A DNA stretch of 14,314 nt from Porphyrobacter sp. (GTDB taxonomy: Bacteria; Pseudomonadota; Alphaproteobacteria; Sphingomonadales; Sphingomonadaceae), in NCBI GenBank assembly GCA_018991295.1, contig JAGKSZ010000236.1, positions 1 to 14,314 of the forward strand, written 5' to 3'. Numbering within the stretch: position 1 is the first letter of the stretch; each line of letters begins with the position of its first letter. The notes below the pieces were generated by a model. That model was given only the letters and a program-made list of their open reading frames with translations. It had not been told where the DNA came from and did not search any database. The position numbers and the translations under genes are program-made. Positions 1 to 6,239 of the stretch are shown in pieces.

Positions 1-130
1 CGCGGTGATCGTCGACAAGACCGGCGATCCCAAATGGAACCCGGCCACGCCCGAAGAGGTCACCGAAGACCTGCTCGATGCGATCTTCGCCCCCCTGCCT
101 GAGGGTGAGGAATGGGCGCCGCTCCCCTAA
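1..130 (+). CDS. 3-hydroxyisobutyryl-CoA hydrolase-like protein, C-terminal end (partial)
   Basis: Only the last 42 codons are visible (reading begins at base 2, stop TAA at 128-130); the start lies left of the window. The tail reads AVIVDKTGDPKWNPATPEEV, which matches the C-terminal pattern of the ECH_2 branch of the crotonase superfamily: a 'RAxLxDKDxxPKWxPxxxxEV' segment typical of 3-hydroxyisobutyryl-CoA hydrolase. That enzyme releases 3-hydroxyisobutyrate from its CoA ester in valine breakdown. The call is supported by the downstream enoyl-CoA hydratase and 3-hydroxyisobutyrate dehydrogenase, which act just before and just after this step. The active site is outside the window, so catalytic competence cannot be judged. 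It could be another ECH_2-type enoyl-CoA hydratase/isomerase. Confidence 0.7.
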   Translation, partial: AVIVDKTGDPKWNPATPEEVTEDLLDAIFAPLPEGEEWAPLP

Positions 131-140
131 CTAATCCGTC

Positions 141-160
141 ATTCCCGCGGCTGCGGGAAT
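141..160. repeat. REP-like palindrome
   Basis: A perfect 8-bp inverted repeat, ATTCCCGC and GCGGGAAT, with a 4-base GGCT loop sits between the hydrolase and hydratase genes. With its flanks (GTC before, CCAG after) it looks like the 'GTCATTCCCGC...GCGGGAATCCAG' class of dispersed extragenic palindromes seen in many proteobacteria. There is no T-run after it, so it is a poor intrinsic terminator. It may stabilise or partly separate the two transcripts. Only one copy is visible here. Confidence 0.5.
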
Positions 161-231
161 CCAGCTAGGCTTCTGCGCGAAGCTGCAATGTCAGACAGGC
201 CTCTGCCATCGCAGAGACGACGAGGGAAAGC

Positions 232-1026
232 ATGACCTACGAAACCATCACCGTCGAAACCGACGCTCGCGGAACCAAAGGCGTCACGCTGCTGACGATC
301 AACCGCCCGCAGGCGCTGAACGCCCTGAACTCGCAAGTTCTGGCCGAGTTGATCGACGCTTTTGCCGCCTATCAGGCCGACAGCTCCCAGCTCTGCGCGA
401 TCCTCACCGGCAGCGGCGACAAGGCCTTCGCAGCCGGGGCCGACATCAAGGAAATGAGCGAGAAACCGGCGGCCGATTTCTACCTCGACGATTTCTTCAG
501 CCCCTGGACCAGCGAAATCGTCAAGAAGACCCGCAAGCCGTGGATCGCAGCGGTGAACGGCTTTGCGCTTGGCGGCGGGTGCGAGCTGGCGATGATGGCA
601 GACTTCATCATTGCGTCCGACAAGGCCAAGTTCGGCCAGCCCGAGATCAAGCTGGGCGTGGCCCCCGGCATGGGCGGTTCGCAGCGGCTGACGCGGGCGA
701 TCGGCAAGTCCAAGTCGATGGAAATGTGCCTTACCGGGCGGATGATGGGTGCCGAAGAGGCCGAGCGCAGCAACCTTGTGGCGCGCGTGGTGCCGCATGA
801 GGAGCTGATCGCGGAAGCCTTGAAGACCGCAGCGACCATCGCCGCCATGCCGCCAATGGCGACTATCGCCAACAAGGAGATGGTCAATTCGGCCTTCGAA
901 ATGACGCTGGATCAGGGCCTGATCGTCGAACGCCGGATCTTCCAGATCCTGACCGCGTCCGAAGACAAGGCGGAAGGCATGGCCGCCTTCATCGAAAAAC
1001 GCGAAGGGCAGTGGAAGGGGCGCTAG
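232..1026 (+). CDS. Enoyl-CoA hydratase (short-chain, crotonase family)
   Basis: This 264-residue protein has the normal length of a bacterial short-chain enoyl-CoA hydratase, which adds water across the 2,3-double bond of enoyl-CoA esters in the cytoplasm. Seen: the AAGADIKEM segment (residues 67-75) that forms part of the oxyanion hole, GGGCELAMMAD (114-124) with catalytic Glu118, and FGQPEIKLGVAPGMGGSQRL (134-153) with catalytic Glu138. Both crotonase glutamates are therefore present. The start ATG at 232 is preceded by GAGGGA at 222-227. It lies between a 3-hydroxyisobutyryl-CoA hydrolase and 3-hydroxyisobutyrate dehydrogenase, so in this context the substrate is probably methacrylyl-CoA from valine. 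Relaxed-specificity use in fatty-acid beta-oxidation is also possible. Confidence 0.93.
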   Translation: MTYETITVETDARGTKGVTLLTINRPQALNALNSQVLAELIDAFAAYQADSSQLCAILTGSGDKAFAAGADIKEMSEKPAADFYLDDFFSPWTSEIVKKTRKPWIAAVNGFALGGGCELAMMADFIIASDKAKFGQPEIKLGVAPGMGGSQRLTRAIGKSKSMEMCLTGRMMGAEEAERSNLVARVVPHEELIAEALKTAATIAAMPPMATIANKEMVNSAFEMTLDQGLIVERRIFQILTASEDKAEGMAAFIEKREGQWKGR

Positions 1027-1032
1027 GCTCTT

Positions 1033-1314
1033 GTGAACATCCCCGCTGGCTTTTTTGAGGGATCAGCAGCCTTGTTCCTCGCTGTGGGCGCATTGATTGG
1101 CTGGTTTTCGCGGATGCACCTTTTATTTGGCGCGAGCCTTGTCACTTTTGCCGTGTTTGGCGGGCTGCTTGTGCTTGCCTTTGCCACCGAACCAGTCAGT
1201 TCCCTTGACGGGATTTTGGTCGCGCTGCTGGGGCTGTATGCGCTGTTTTGTGGCGTGACGAGCCTGACGGGATCGGGCGCGGCGCGGTTTTTGAAAAAGC
1301 GGAGAGAGACATGA
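1033..1314 (+). CDS. Small hydrophobic membrane protein, function unknown
   Basis: This 93-residue protein starts at GTG 1033, six bases after the hydratase stop, with a weak TAGG upstream. It shows three hydrophobic stretches (about residues 8-25, 29-52 and 58-80), consistent with three membrane helices. A basic tail (FLKKRRET) should lie in the cytoplasm by the positive-inside rule. I do not recognise a family. Its stop overlaps the start of the 3-hydroxyisobutyrate dehydrogenase gene (ATGA at 1311-1314), so the two are translationally coupled within the valine operon. The region is T-rich in sense codons (ttt, ttg) compared with its neighbours, as expected for a membrane protein. No functional link to valine breakdown can be read from the sequence. 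Confidence 0.75.
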   Translation: MNIPAGFFEGSAALFLAVGALIGWFSRMHLLFGASLVTFAVFGGLLVLAFATEPVSSLDGILVALLGLYALFCGVTSLTGSGAARFLKKRRET

Positions 1315-2177
1315 AAATCGCCTTTATCGGTCTCGGCAATATGGGCGGCGGGATGGCCGCGAACCTTGTGAAGGCGGGCCACGAGGTGCGCGCTTTCGAC
1401 CTTTCGGAAGCCGCACTTGCTGCCGCGCGCGAGGCGGGGTGCACGACCTTCTCAACCGCCAAGGAAGCCTGCGCCGGGGCCGAGGCGGTCGTCTCGATGC
1501 TGCCCAACGGCGCTATCGTCAAACAGGTCTATTGGGACGATGTGATCGGCCACGCGCCGGAAGGCGCGATCATGCTCGATTGCTCCACCATCGATGTCGC
1601 CACCGCACGCGAAGTGATCGAAGTTACCGAAGCCCACGGCTACCAGATGGTCGATGCGCCCGTCTCTGGCGGGATTGCGGCGGCGGCGGGCGGGACCCTG
1701 ACCTTCATGGTCGGCGGCTCTGACGAAGCCTTTGCCCGCGCCCAGCCGATCCTTGCTGCCATGGGCAAGGCGGTGATCCATGCAGGCGGCCCGGGCACAG
1801 GCCAAGCAGCCAAGATCTGCAACAACATGCTGCTGGCGATCCACATGATCGGCACTTGCGAGGCCTTTGCCATGGCGCAGAAGCTGGGGCTGGACCCGCA
1901 GACCTTTTACGATATCTCCAGCGTCTCATCCGGCCAGTGCTGGTCGATGACGAGCTATTGCCCGGTGCCCGGCGTCGGGCCCACAACGCCCGCTGACAAC
2001 GACTATCAGGGCGGGTTTGCTGCCGGGTTGATGCTCAAGGATCTCAGGCTGGCGATGGAAGCGGCGGCCGGGGCAGGCGCCAAGGTCGAACTGGGCGAAC
2101 ACGCCCGTGCGATCTACGAAGCCTTCGCGGCCGAAAACGCCGCCACGGACTTTTCGGGCATCATCCGCACGCTTTGA
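1311..2177 (+). CDS. mmsB: 3-hydroxyisobutyrate dehydrogenase
   Basis: NAD-dependent enzyme oxidising 3-hydroxyisobutyrate to methylmalonate semialdehyde in valine degradation. The 288-residue protein opens with the Rossmann dinucleotide motif GLGNMGGG (7-14). It carries the family's substrate-binding signature DAPVSGG (115-121), and catalytic lysine K168 in GQAAKICNN. The C-terminal PVPGVGPTTPADNDYQGGF segment (218-236) is typical of true 3-hydroxyisobutyrate dehydrogenases rather than tartronate-semialdehyde or 6-phosphogluconate relatives. The ATG at 1311 is chosen because it fits the N-terminal fold and has GGAG six bases upstream; the in-frame extension to 1248 lies inside the preceding gene. 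Only 9 bp separate its stop from the converging gene to the right, and no terminator is visible between them. Confidence 0.95.
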   Translation: MKIAFIGLGNMGGGMAANLVKAGHEVRAFDLSEAALAAAREAGCTTFSTAKEACAGAEAVVSMLPNGAIVKQVYWDDVIGHAPEGAIMLDCSTIDVATAREVIEVTEAHGYQMVDAPVSGGIAAAAGGTLTFMVGGSDEAFARAQPILAAMGKAVIHAGGPGTGQAAKICNNMLLAIHMIGTCEAFAMAQKLGLDPQTFYDISSVSSGQCWSMTSYCPVPGVGPTTPADNDYQGGFAAGLMLKDLRLAMEAAAGAGAKVELGEHARAIYEAFAAENAATDFSGIIRTL

Positions 2178-2186
2178 CGCCTGGCC

Positions 2187-2912
2187 TCAGGACGGGCAGC
2201 GCCGCGCCATCACCGGGGCGAGCCCGGCCGCGGCTGTGCCATCCCGCCGGCTTACGCCTTCGGCCACCATCCTGAGCGTTCCGCAATCAAAGCGCGCCCC
2301 GCGCTCAGCGGCCATCGCCACAACTTCGGCAAAGGCATCTGCAGGCATGACCCGCGCCCCGCGCTGAAGGAACAATTCGTGCCAGCGGTCGGCACCGGCA
2401 ATGATCCCGGCAAGGGTTTTGCGTCCTTCGCCGCCCGGCTCACCCAGTACCTTGAGGCCAAGTTCAGTGAGGAGCGCATCGGGTGTCTCCTCGCGCCGGA
2501 ACAGCGCGCCATAACGGCGTGCAGCCTCGGCCTTGTCCCCGGCTTCAAGCGCAAGCCTCAGCACGGTTTCCTGCGCGACCGGATCGCGCCAGCCGCGCTG
2601 GGCTGCGATCTGGATCGAAAAACCGGCCTTTTCGGTCTGGCCGGCCTTGGCCTGGGCGGCGGCAAGCAAGGTGAGGTTTTCGGCCGGCAGCGGGCGGCTA
2701 CGGACCAGTTCTTCGGCAGCGGCCAGAGCCACCGGCGTATCACCGGCCTGCACGGCTGTGGCGGCGATCTGCGCCTGCGCGTAGGAGCGGAACGCCTCGG
2801 GCACCAGCGGGGCGAGCGCGGGCGAAGAGTCAGCCGCGCGGTCCAGCTGCAAACCGGTGGTAACCGCGCCAACCCCGATCAGCGTTGCAATCCAGATTAT
2901 GCGCCCGATCAT
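2187..2912 (-). CDS. Membrane-anchored TPR-like protein beside a Wzy_C-type protein
   Basis: This 241-residue protein has a single N-terminal hydrophobic segment (about residues 3-20, MIGRIIWIATLIGVGAVTTG), so it is probably anchored in the inner membrane. The rest is Ala/Leu/Glu-rich helical sequence. Segments such as AQAQIAATAVQAGDTPVALAA, LTLLAAAQAKAGQTEKAG and LRLALEAGDKAEAARRYGAL look like degenerate tetratricopeptide repeats. Two cysteines are near the C-terminus (FDCGTL and ARRCPS). The start ATG at 2912 overlaps the stop of the upstream O-antigen ligase-like gene (ATGA at 2909-2912), so the two are co-translated and likely work together. A role as an accessory or scaffold for the polymerase/ligase is inferred from position only. 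A longer in-frame reading to 3122 is rejected because it lies within the upstream gene. Confidence 0.75.
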   Translation of the reverse strand: MIGRIIWIATLIGVGAVTTGLQLDRAADSSPALAPLVPEAFRSYAQAQIAATAVQAGDTPVALAAAEELVRSRPLPAENLTLLAAAQAKAGQTEKAGFSIQIAAQRGWRDPVAQETVLRLALEAGDKAEAARRYGALFRREETPDALLTELGLKVLGEPGGEGRKTLAGIIAGADRWHELFLQRGARVMPADAFAEVVAMAAERGARFDCGTLRMVAEGVSRRDGTAAAGLAPVMARRCPS

Positions 2913-4264
2913 ATGCGCCTCCCGCGGCTTTCGGTGGCACTGCGCGCCAGCAACAGCAGGGCGAAGGCGGCAAAGGCCAGGATGGTCTGGTTGCGCAAGG
3001 GATAGTCGGTGATCGATTGCAACGCGATGGCAAGAAGGAAAGCACCGCCTGACCAGCCGATCCATGCCTCCTTGTCGGCGCGGCGCGCGTTCCAGGCGAG
3101 GAAGGCGATAAGCACCAGCCACAGTCCCGCCAGCACGATCCCGGGCACACCTGCTTCGATGGCGACTTCAATATAATCATTGTGCGCCCGCCCTGCGGTG
3201 CGCCGCGTGAGGTTTTCGAGCGCTTCGTCGATCTGGAAAACCTCATCGAAATTGCCCATGCCAGCGCCCAACGGCCAATAGCGTTCGGCAGCGTAGCCTG
3301 CATCTTCCCAGATGTAGCGGCGCGGATCGTTCTTTGCCTCGAACCGTTCCAGCGTCTCGCCCACGCGGCTTGGTGCTGTGGCAAGGATGCCGCCCACAGC
3401 CACCACGCCCAGCACCGTCGCCACAAGGGCAATGGTCACCGGGGTCATGCCGCGCTTGCGGCCGCGGGTCGGCACGCGCTGGGCCAGCGCCCATCCCCAG
3501 CCGCGCAAGGCGCCCAGCCCGAGCGGGATCATCGCCAGCACAAGGCCGGTGCGCGACTTGGTGAGCACGATGGCCACGGCCAGCAACAGGCCCAGCGCCA
3601 GTCGCACCGGCACCACCGCCGGATGTGGCCGCGGCGCGGGGAGCAGGCAGACGAGCGTCAGGGCAAATCCCAGCAGGATCGCAGTCGAGTTGCGGTTGGC
3701 AAAGGTGCCGACCAGAAACGCCCCCGGTTCGCGCACGCCATACAGCGTCAGGTTGTCGCCCGCCGGATTGAGCTGCACCACCCCCATAAGGGTAGTGACG
3801 ATCCCGAGCCCGACCACCATCCAGCCGATCATGACCAGATGGCGCGCGGGCGCGGACCAGCCGATCATCAGCACGGCAAGCGGCGTGATCAGCGCGCTCA
3901 GCGCCAGCAGGGTGCGCTGTGGGTTGACGCTCCAGCTCGTCCAGCCGGTGCCTCCCGTGGCCTGAAAGGATCGTGCCGCAAGATCGTGGCCGGGCAGCCC
4001 GGCCCAGACCGATTCGGGCAGGGGAATGACCTGCGCCAGCGGCAGTGCCAGCGTGGCCAGAATGAGCAACCTCAGGCTGAGCGGCGAATCGGTCCAGAAC
4101 CGACGTGCCGGTGCGGGGTTCATCGCGAGCCCGGCCAGTGCCGCAAGTTGCACGGCAAGGTTGGCGAGCGCAAACCGGCTGCCGCCGCCACCAAAGGCAA
4201 AGGCGATCAGGAGCAGTGCGAGCAGCGCGATGAGCGGGGTGCGGTCAGCCGCGGTTCTGTTCAC
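2909..4264 (-). CDS. O-antigen ligase / polysaccharide polymerase family membrane protein (Wzy_C)
   Basis: This 451-residue inner-membrane protein has about ten or more hydrophobic helices. Family hallmarks are visible: GTFANRN (186-192) and LTKSRTG (234-240), both recurring in WaaL/Wzy-like proteins. A periplasmic loop (about 296-365) ends in GRAHNDYIEVAIEAGVPG, where H361 matches the conserved histidine of the Wzy_C domain. Such proteins join or polymerise lipid-linked glycans on the periplasmic side. Sequence alone cannot separate O-antigen ligase from exopolysaccharide polymerase. The start is GTG at 4264 with GAGG about nine bases upstream. It is followed by an overlapping TPR-like gene. 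Together with rmlA at the right end it marks the neighbourhood as a cell-surface polysaccharide region. Confidence 0.87.
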   Translation of the reverse strand: MNRTAADRTPLIALLALLLIAFAFGGGGSRFALANLAVQLAALAGLAMNPAPARRFWTDSPLSLRLLILATLALPLAQVIPLPESVWAGLPGHDLAARSFQATGGTGWTSWSVNPQRTLLALSALITPLAVLMIGWSAPARHLVMIGWMVVGLGIVTTLMGVVQLNPAGDNLTLYGVREPGAFLVGTFANRNSTAILLGFALTLVCLLPAPRPHPAVVPVRLALGLLLAVAIVLTKSRTGLVLAMIPLGLGALRGWGWALAQRVPTRGRKRGMTPVTIALVATVLGVVAVGGILATAPSRVGETLERFEAKNDPRRYIWEDAGYAAERYWPLGAGMGNFDEVFQIDEALENLTRRTAGRAHNDYIEVAIEAGVPGIVLAGLWLVLIAFLAWNARRADKEAWIGWSGGAFLLAIALQSITDYPLRNQTILAFAAFALLLLARSATESRGRRI

Positions 4265-4335
4265 GACGAGGCCTCGATCAATCGGGGCGCCGGGCGATTG
4301 TGATCGGCCCGGCAGCGTTTGGACGGCGCAAAAAG

Positions 4336-4365
4336 AAAACGCCCGGAGCGAACACCGGGCGTTTT
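4336..4365. terminator. Bidirectional intrinsic terminator
   Basis: An 11-bp perfect stem (AAAACGCCCGG paired with CCGGGCGTTTT) closes an 8-base loop. The A-run on one side and T-run on the other allow termination in both directions. It ends the transcript of the small secreted protein on the - strand and keeps it apart from the O-antigen ligase-like gene, which begins 72 bp further along that strand. Confidence 0.9.
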
Positions 4366-4401
4366 CATGTGTCTGGAAATCAGATCAAATTTTTGCCGCA
4401 A

Positions 4402-4665
4402 TCAGGTGCCGGGCGACTGGCCCTTGTCCTTGTTGTTGGCGGCAACGATGATGCCGGCGATGATTGCGCCACCGGCGGCAATCGCGAGAACGATGCTCGA
4501 GCCTTCACCATCGCGCTCACCAGCAGCGGTGCGGCCGGCGCCCGGGTTGCTCAGCGCGAACATCGAGCCGCTGTCACCAGCGCGGGTCGCAGCCTGCGCG
4601 GCAATCGGAGCGATCACGAGGCTGGCAGCGCCAGCAGCGAGCATCAGGCGGGAAGCAATCTTCAT
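4402..4665 (-). CDS. Small exported protein with C-terminal hydrophobic segment, function unknown
   Basis: This 87-residue protein has an N-terminal Sec signal peptide: KIASR charged start, hydrophobic core at 7-20, and probable signal peptidase I site after AQA at residue 25. A Gly/Ser/Glu linker follows, then a hydrophobic helix (about 57-76, SSIVLAIAAGGAIIAGIIVA) and a short polar end (NNKDKGQSPGT). It may be held in the membrane by the second segment. I do not recognise a characterised family. The start ATG 4665 is preceded by GGGGA about ten bases upstream; an in-frame extension to 4713 has no signal-peptide logic. It is a single-gene transcript ended by the hairpin at 4336-4365. The location between a polysaccharide ligase and the lasso locus suggests an envelope role, which is inference only. 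Confidence 0.8.
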   Translation of the reverse strand: MKIASRLMLAAGAASLVIAPIAAQAATRAGDSGSMFALSNPGAGRTAAGERDGEGSSIVLAIAAGGAIIAGIIVAANNKDKGQSPGT

Positions 4666-4707
4666 GGTCCAAATCCCCAGTTCACATAATCTTCGAAGCA
4701 GTCCGTA

Positions 4708-4718
4708 GTGCAATGCAG
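4708..4718. promoter_or_regulatory. Imperfect palindrome resembling the site upstream of rmlA
   Basis: GTGCAATGCAG lies 43 bp upstream of the start of the small exported protein gene. It shares the 11-mer TGCAATGCAGC (4709-4719) with the perfect palindrome at 13684-13696 near rmlA. One half-site base departs from CTGC-N3-GCAG. This may be a shared operator or chance; the evidence is only sequence likeness and placement. Confidence 0.25.
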
Positions 4719-4786
4719 CATGCTTGGCAAGCCGCTATGGCATTTTTTGGTAAAGATCGTGTTGCGAAACAACACCTGACCGCGCC

Positions 4787-5263
4787 TCAAAGATCACTGA
4801 TCTTACCTGCAATTCCGTTTAGCGCGGCATAGCGCGAGATGTCTCCCCCGGTGATGATCCGTTCGCCGCGCACCAGCCACGCATGAGCGCCGAATGGCCC
4901 GTCTTCCGGCCGTTCAACCCCGATTCGCAGCTCGCTGGCCATGCCCAGCTCGGCCAGCCATTCCTGTGCGGCGATGGCCTGGATCATGCAATCGCTGCGC
5001 CACGGCAGCCGCTTGGCGAGGCGCGCGATAACGAAGCCGATTCGGTCAGCAAGCAGCTCGTCGGCATGCTCCGGACCTTTGTCTGCCCGCGCTGCGGCGG
5101 CATTGCGCTGCGGCAATTCGCGCGCTTCGAGCCGCGAAAACGCCAGCCGCGCAGCGATCAGGCGAACAAAGGCCTTCAGCGTCAGTGGCACCGCCCAGCC
5201 GGCATCCTTCAGCCGCAGGGCCTTGCCCGTATCGGGGACCGGGGATGATTGCGCGGGGGGCAT
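4787..5263 (-). CDS. Lasso peptide biosynthesis B2 protein (transglutaminase-like leader peptidase)
   Basis: B2 proteins are cysteine proteases of the transglutaminase fold that cut the leader off a lasso precursor. This 158-residue protein shows the family's C-terminal catalytic block: PWRSDCMIQA with Cys92, FGAHAWLV with His127, and a candidate acid Asp141 in ITGGD. The His-Asp spacing is close to that of the McjB triad. Length matches stand-alone B2 enzymes, which need a separate B1 (RRE) partner; such a protein is encoded at 10404-10685. ATG 5263 is chosen: an upstream TTG at 5299 has no ribosome site, while ATG has AGGCAAG nearby. It is divergent from the oxygenase gene with only 53 bp between starts, so the promoters must be compact or overlapping. 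Splitting B2 and B1 to opposite ends of the locus is unusual. Confidence 0.93.
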   Translation of the reverse strand: MPPAQSSPVPDTGKALRLKDAGWAVPLTLKAFVRLIAARLAFSRLEARELPQRNAAAARADKGPEHADELLADRIGFVIARLAKRLPWRSDCMIQAIAAQEWLAELGMASELRIGVERPEDGPFGAHAWLVRGERIITGGDISRYAALNGIAGKISDL

Positions 5264-5316
5264 GGCTTGCCTAATGCACAGGCCTGCGGGAAATTCCAAG
5301 CCGCTCGGGGGTGCCG

Positions 5317-6219
5317 ATGCTCGATGATGCCTTGAAAACGAAGCTGCGTGATCCTGCCTACCTCGATTGGCATCTGGCTGCCGTGCGATCGACCCATGTG
5401 ATCGGCCGGGCGGACTGGTACGATTCGGTGTTCCTGCGGCGCTTTGAAGTGGCGCGGCATTTCCTTGGGGCGGTCAATCCCGATGCCCTTGGCGCCTTTG
5501 TCGCCGCCTTCGACCAGCTCAAGCCGCCGCCGGGCTTCAAGGTCGCGGTGCTCGACAATCTGTTCGATGACGCGGTCCGCGCGCGGATTGTGGAGATCGC
5601 CCGCGAAATCCGCGCCGATAACCTCAAGGCCGGGCCCAAGGGCGAGTGGGAGGCAAAGGCCTTCGGGCGCCGCGTCATCTGGGACCACCCTTTTTTCCTC
5701 GAACTCCAGCAGGGCCTCGTGCCGCAGGCAAGCGAGCTGGCCGGCTGCGAGCTGCGCACCGGTTACAATTTTCTCAGCCTTTACAGCGGCGATGGGCGCT
5801 GCGCTCCGCATATGGATCAGCCGTATTCGATGTACACCCTCGATTACTGCATCGAGCAGAGCGATGAATGGCCGATCCATTTCAGCCGGACCGTCGAATG
5901 GCCGACGGTCGATACCTTCCGGCGCTTTGATGCCGATACGATCAAACAGGACGCCGATTTGGCGTTCGAGCCCTATGTCCTGCATCCCAATCAGGCGCTG
6001 TTTTTCAACGGCAGTTCGCAGTGGCATTACCGTGACAGCATCACGCCGGGCGGCTTTTGCGACCTGCTGTTCTTCCACTACTCCCCCGCCGGATGCGAGA
6101 AGCTGGTCGAGCCGGTCCTGTGGCGCGACCACTTCGACATTCCCGAGCTTGGTGCCTTATGTGATCTGTTCGCGCAGGAGGACGCCCGCGAGCGGGCTCT
6201 GGAAGCCGAAGCGAACTGA
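5317..6219 (+). CDS. 2-oxoglutarate/Fe(II)-dependent oxygenase-like protein
   Basis: This 300-residue protein has an HxD...H iron-binding triad: His165 and Asp167 in APHMDQPYS, and His237 in NGSSQWHYRD. The preceding strand (QALFFNGSSQWH) matches the 'GDLLLFNGxxxxH' strand of the prolyl-hydroxylase-like double-stranded beta-helix fold. Such enzymes hydroxylate peptides or small molecules using 2-oxoglutarate and oxygen. Odd: the arginine normally about 8-14 residues after the distal His, which binds 2-oxoglutarate, is not seen there (sequence TPGGFCDLLFFHY); Arg239 sits only two residues after His237. ATG 5317 is chosen over GTG 5311 because GGGGG at 5307-5311 lies five bases before it. It precedes the lasso cyclase gene by 20 bp. 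A lasso-peptide hydroxylase role, as known for canucin, is inferred from context. Confidence 0.72.
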   Translation: MLDDALKTKLRDPAYLDWHLAAVRSTHVIGRADWYDSVFLRRFEVARHFLGAVNPDALGAFVAAFDQLKPPPGFKVAVLDNLFDDAVRARIVEIAREIRADNLKAGPKGEWEAKAFGRRVIWDHPFFLELQQGLVPQASELAGCELRTGYNFLSLYSGDGRCAPHMDQPYSMYTLDYCIEQSDEWPIHFSRTVEWPTVDTFRRFDADTIKQDADLAFEPYVLHPNQALFFNGSSQWHYRDSITPGGFCDLLFFHYSPAGCEKLVEPVLWRDHFDIPELGALCDLFAQEDARERALEAEAN

Positions 6220-6239
6220 AAGCCCGGCCTGATCGAATA

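Noticed and set aside
3182..4303. Long open frame of 373 codons on the + strand opposite the O-antigen ligase-like gene
   Set aside because: It is rich in Arg, His and Gln with no domain, has no ribosome site, and is a by-product of high GC on the antisense of a strongly supported membrane protein.
4759..4775. Terminator for the B2 gene
   Set aside because: GTGTTG/CAACAC forms a 6-bp hairpin just after the B2 stop on the - strand, but no T-run follows directly in that direction, so termination is not supported.
5264..5299. B2 start at TTG 5299
   Set aside because: No ribosome-binding sequence upstream, and the extra residues do not match B2 proteins; ATG 5263 is preferred.
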